Assembly: GCF_900143625.1 (NCBI RefSeq)
Contig: NZ_FRFF01000019.1
Location: forward strand, 1 to 64,000
DNA length: 64,000 nt
Origin: Nocardiopsis sp. JB363
Lineage (GTDB): Bacteria; Actinomycetota; Actinomycetes; Streptosporangiales; Streptosporangiaceae
Direction: 5' to 3'
Position numbers and translations under genes: made by a program. The stretch's first letter is position 1; each line of letters starts with the position of its first letter. The notes under the pieces were generated by a model. The model saw nothing but the letters and a program-made list of their open reading frames with translations, did no database searches and was not told where the DNA came from. Of the stretch, positions 63,186 to 64,000 are shown in pieces.

Positions 63186-63803
63186 TTACTCCACTTCGTT
63201 GTCGGGAGGTGGGTCCGAAGGGCCGAACAGGAGTCCGGCACTGCGTCGGGTGATGGTCGGCAGGTCGGTGTCACCGAACAGTTCACGCACCCCGGAAACG
63301 TCCAGGTTCCCGGTGAGCGCCAGGGTCGCCAGACCGTGCACGATCGACCACCCGGCCACCACCGCGGCCGGCCCGTCGGCGACCCCCCGCCCTTCCTCCG
63401 CCAGGGACTCCACCCCCGAGCGCAGTTCGGCGAAAGCCGCCACACGGGCGGCGCGCAACCCGGGGTCGTCCTGGTCCAACAGGGAGGGTTCGAACATCAC
63501 GGTGAAGTGGGCCGGGAAGTCGATGGCGAAGTCCACGTAGACGACCCCGGCCTCCAGGAAACCGCCGCGAGCGTCCCGGTTGATCCGGAGCCGGTCGGCG
63601 AGCTCGGTGAAGCCTTCGGTGGCCAGCGCGTTGAGCACCCCCTCCCGGCTGCCGAAGTGGTACCTGGGCGCCGTGTGGCTGACCCCGAGGTCCGCGGCGA
63701 GCGATCGCAGGCTGAAGCCGTAGGGGCCCTTCTCCGTGATGACCTCGGCGGCCCGCTCCAGCACTGCGGCCCGTAGGTTTCCGTGGTGGTATCCGTCTGC
63801 CAT
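63186..63803 (-). CDS. TetR-family transcriptional regulator
   Basis: The 205-residue protein starts MADGYHHGNLRAAVLERAAEVI. It has a TetR HTH (LRSLAADLGVSHTAPRYHFGSREGVLNALA) and a helical ligand domain (TetR_C-type, FEPSLLDQDDPGLRAAR). The ATG at 63803 begins the conserved N-terminus; the upstream frame is not conserved. A 23-bp palindrome lies directly upstream, consistent with autoregulation. It is cotranscribed with the four-TM protein. Confidence 0.92.
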   Translation of the reverse strand: MADGYHHGNLRAAVLERAAEVITEKGPYGFSLRSLAADLGVSHTAPRYHFGSREGVLNALATEGFTELADRLRINRDARGGFLEAGVVYVDFAIDFPAHFTVMFEPSLLDQDDPGLRAARVAAFAELRSGVESLAEEGRGVADGPAAVVAGWSIVHGLATLALTGNLDVSGVRELFGDTDLPTITRRSAGLLFGPSDPPPDNEVE

Positions 63804-63814
63804 GTCCGGAACTA

Positions 63815-63837
63815 TACAGCGGCAAGTTACCACTGTA
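63815..63837. promoter_or_regulatory. Palindrome upstream of the TetR operon
   Basis: TACAGCGG and CCACTGTA are arms with one mismatch around a 7-bp centre, 12 bp before the TetR start codon. This is the expected place for its operator. Confidence 0.6.
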
Positions 63838-64000
63838 AAGATTCGGTTTGACGATCCGATTTCCCGAACCCATGGGCGTTCCCGTACTTCGGTGGATAGG
63901 CTGGGACCACATCGGCACCACCCCGCCGCAGGGGATAGACGCTTCGCCGGTGACACTCGGGGCTCAGGTCCGGATGACCTCCCGCGACAGGGAATGGCAA
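63838..64000 (+). other. Right window edge with a possible start of a rightward gene
   Basis: From an ATG at 63872 a plus-strand frame stays open to the window end (43 codons). In-frame GTG and ATG codons near 63950 and 63974 are alternative starts. The piece is too short to judge, so a divergent gene under the TetR palindrome is possible but unproven. Confidence 0.2.

Overview
The window is high-GC DNA (roughly 70% G+C by eye) with GTG and TTG starts, ATGA/GTGA overlaps and long antisense open frames, as expected of an actinomycete. The gene order guaB3-guaB-shbA-groEL-groES, the alr-tsaE-tsaB-rimI-tsaD operon, a TatB-type protein, a fused SecDF and a Pmt mannosyltransferase divergent from rsmI all fit a Streptomyces/Nocardiopsis-type organism. 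I favour Nocardiopsaceae or a related Streptosporangiales family, by inference only. I saw no tRNA, rRNA, CRISPR array, insertion sequence or prophage.

Region by region. 1-3 kb: a WYL regulator divergent from a DUF3224 gene across a perfect palindrome, a SpoIIAA-like protein and a membrane-anchored lytic transglycosylase. 3-10.5 kb: guanine nucleotide synthesis (guaB3, guaB), an ECF sigma factor resembling ShbA, groEL and groES under a CIRCE element, and a methyltransferase with a THUMP-like end. 10.5-17.2 kb: a 656-residue coiled-coil protein, an NrtR-type Nudix regulator, and a three-gene cassette (membrane-anchored PLD-like protein, four-TM membrane protein, nucleoside phosphorylase-fold protein). 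In this cassette a 24-residue motif ends one protein and begins the next. 17.2-24.2 kb: a quinone-reductase-like dehydrogenase, the tRNA t6A operon with alanine racemase, a DUF6069 membrane protein and a ROK regulator.

24.3-44.6 kb is one co-directional block of 17 genes. It starts with a Gfo/Idh/MocA dehydrogenase, a sugar ABC transporter (ATPase, two permeases, lipoprotein) and a TIM-barrel epimerase. A secreted 1444-residue ThuA/glucose-dehydrogenase-like/PKD/DUF1080 fusion and a small membrane protein follow. The block ends in an ebo-type cluster: inositol-phosphate synthase, UbiA-like EboC, EboA, TatD-like EboB, EboE, an EboF-like phosphodiesterase and two more TIM-barrel epimerases. It looks like import and processing of a sugar or cyclitol, controlled by the divergent ROK regulator, coupled to synthesis or export of an unknown metabolite.

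44.6-64 kb: a roadblock protein pair, a TetR regulator, tandem MHYT-domain membrane proteins, rsgA, tatD, metG, secDF, an AIM24 protein, rsmI, a Pmt protein mannosyltransferase, a cold-shock protein and tatB. Next comes a membrane-protein gene preceded by a Trp-rich leader peptide with attenuator-like hairpins. The window closes with a TetR/membrane-protein operon with its own palindrome. The observations most worth pursuing are the tagged membrane protein/nucleosidase cassette, the ebo cluster with an inositol-phosphate synthase, and the orphan Trp leader.
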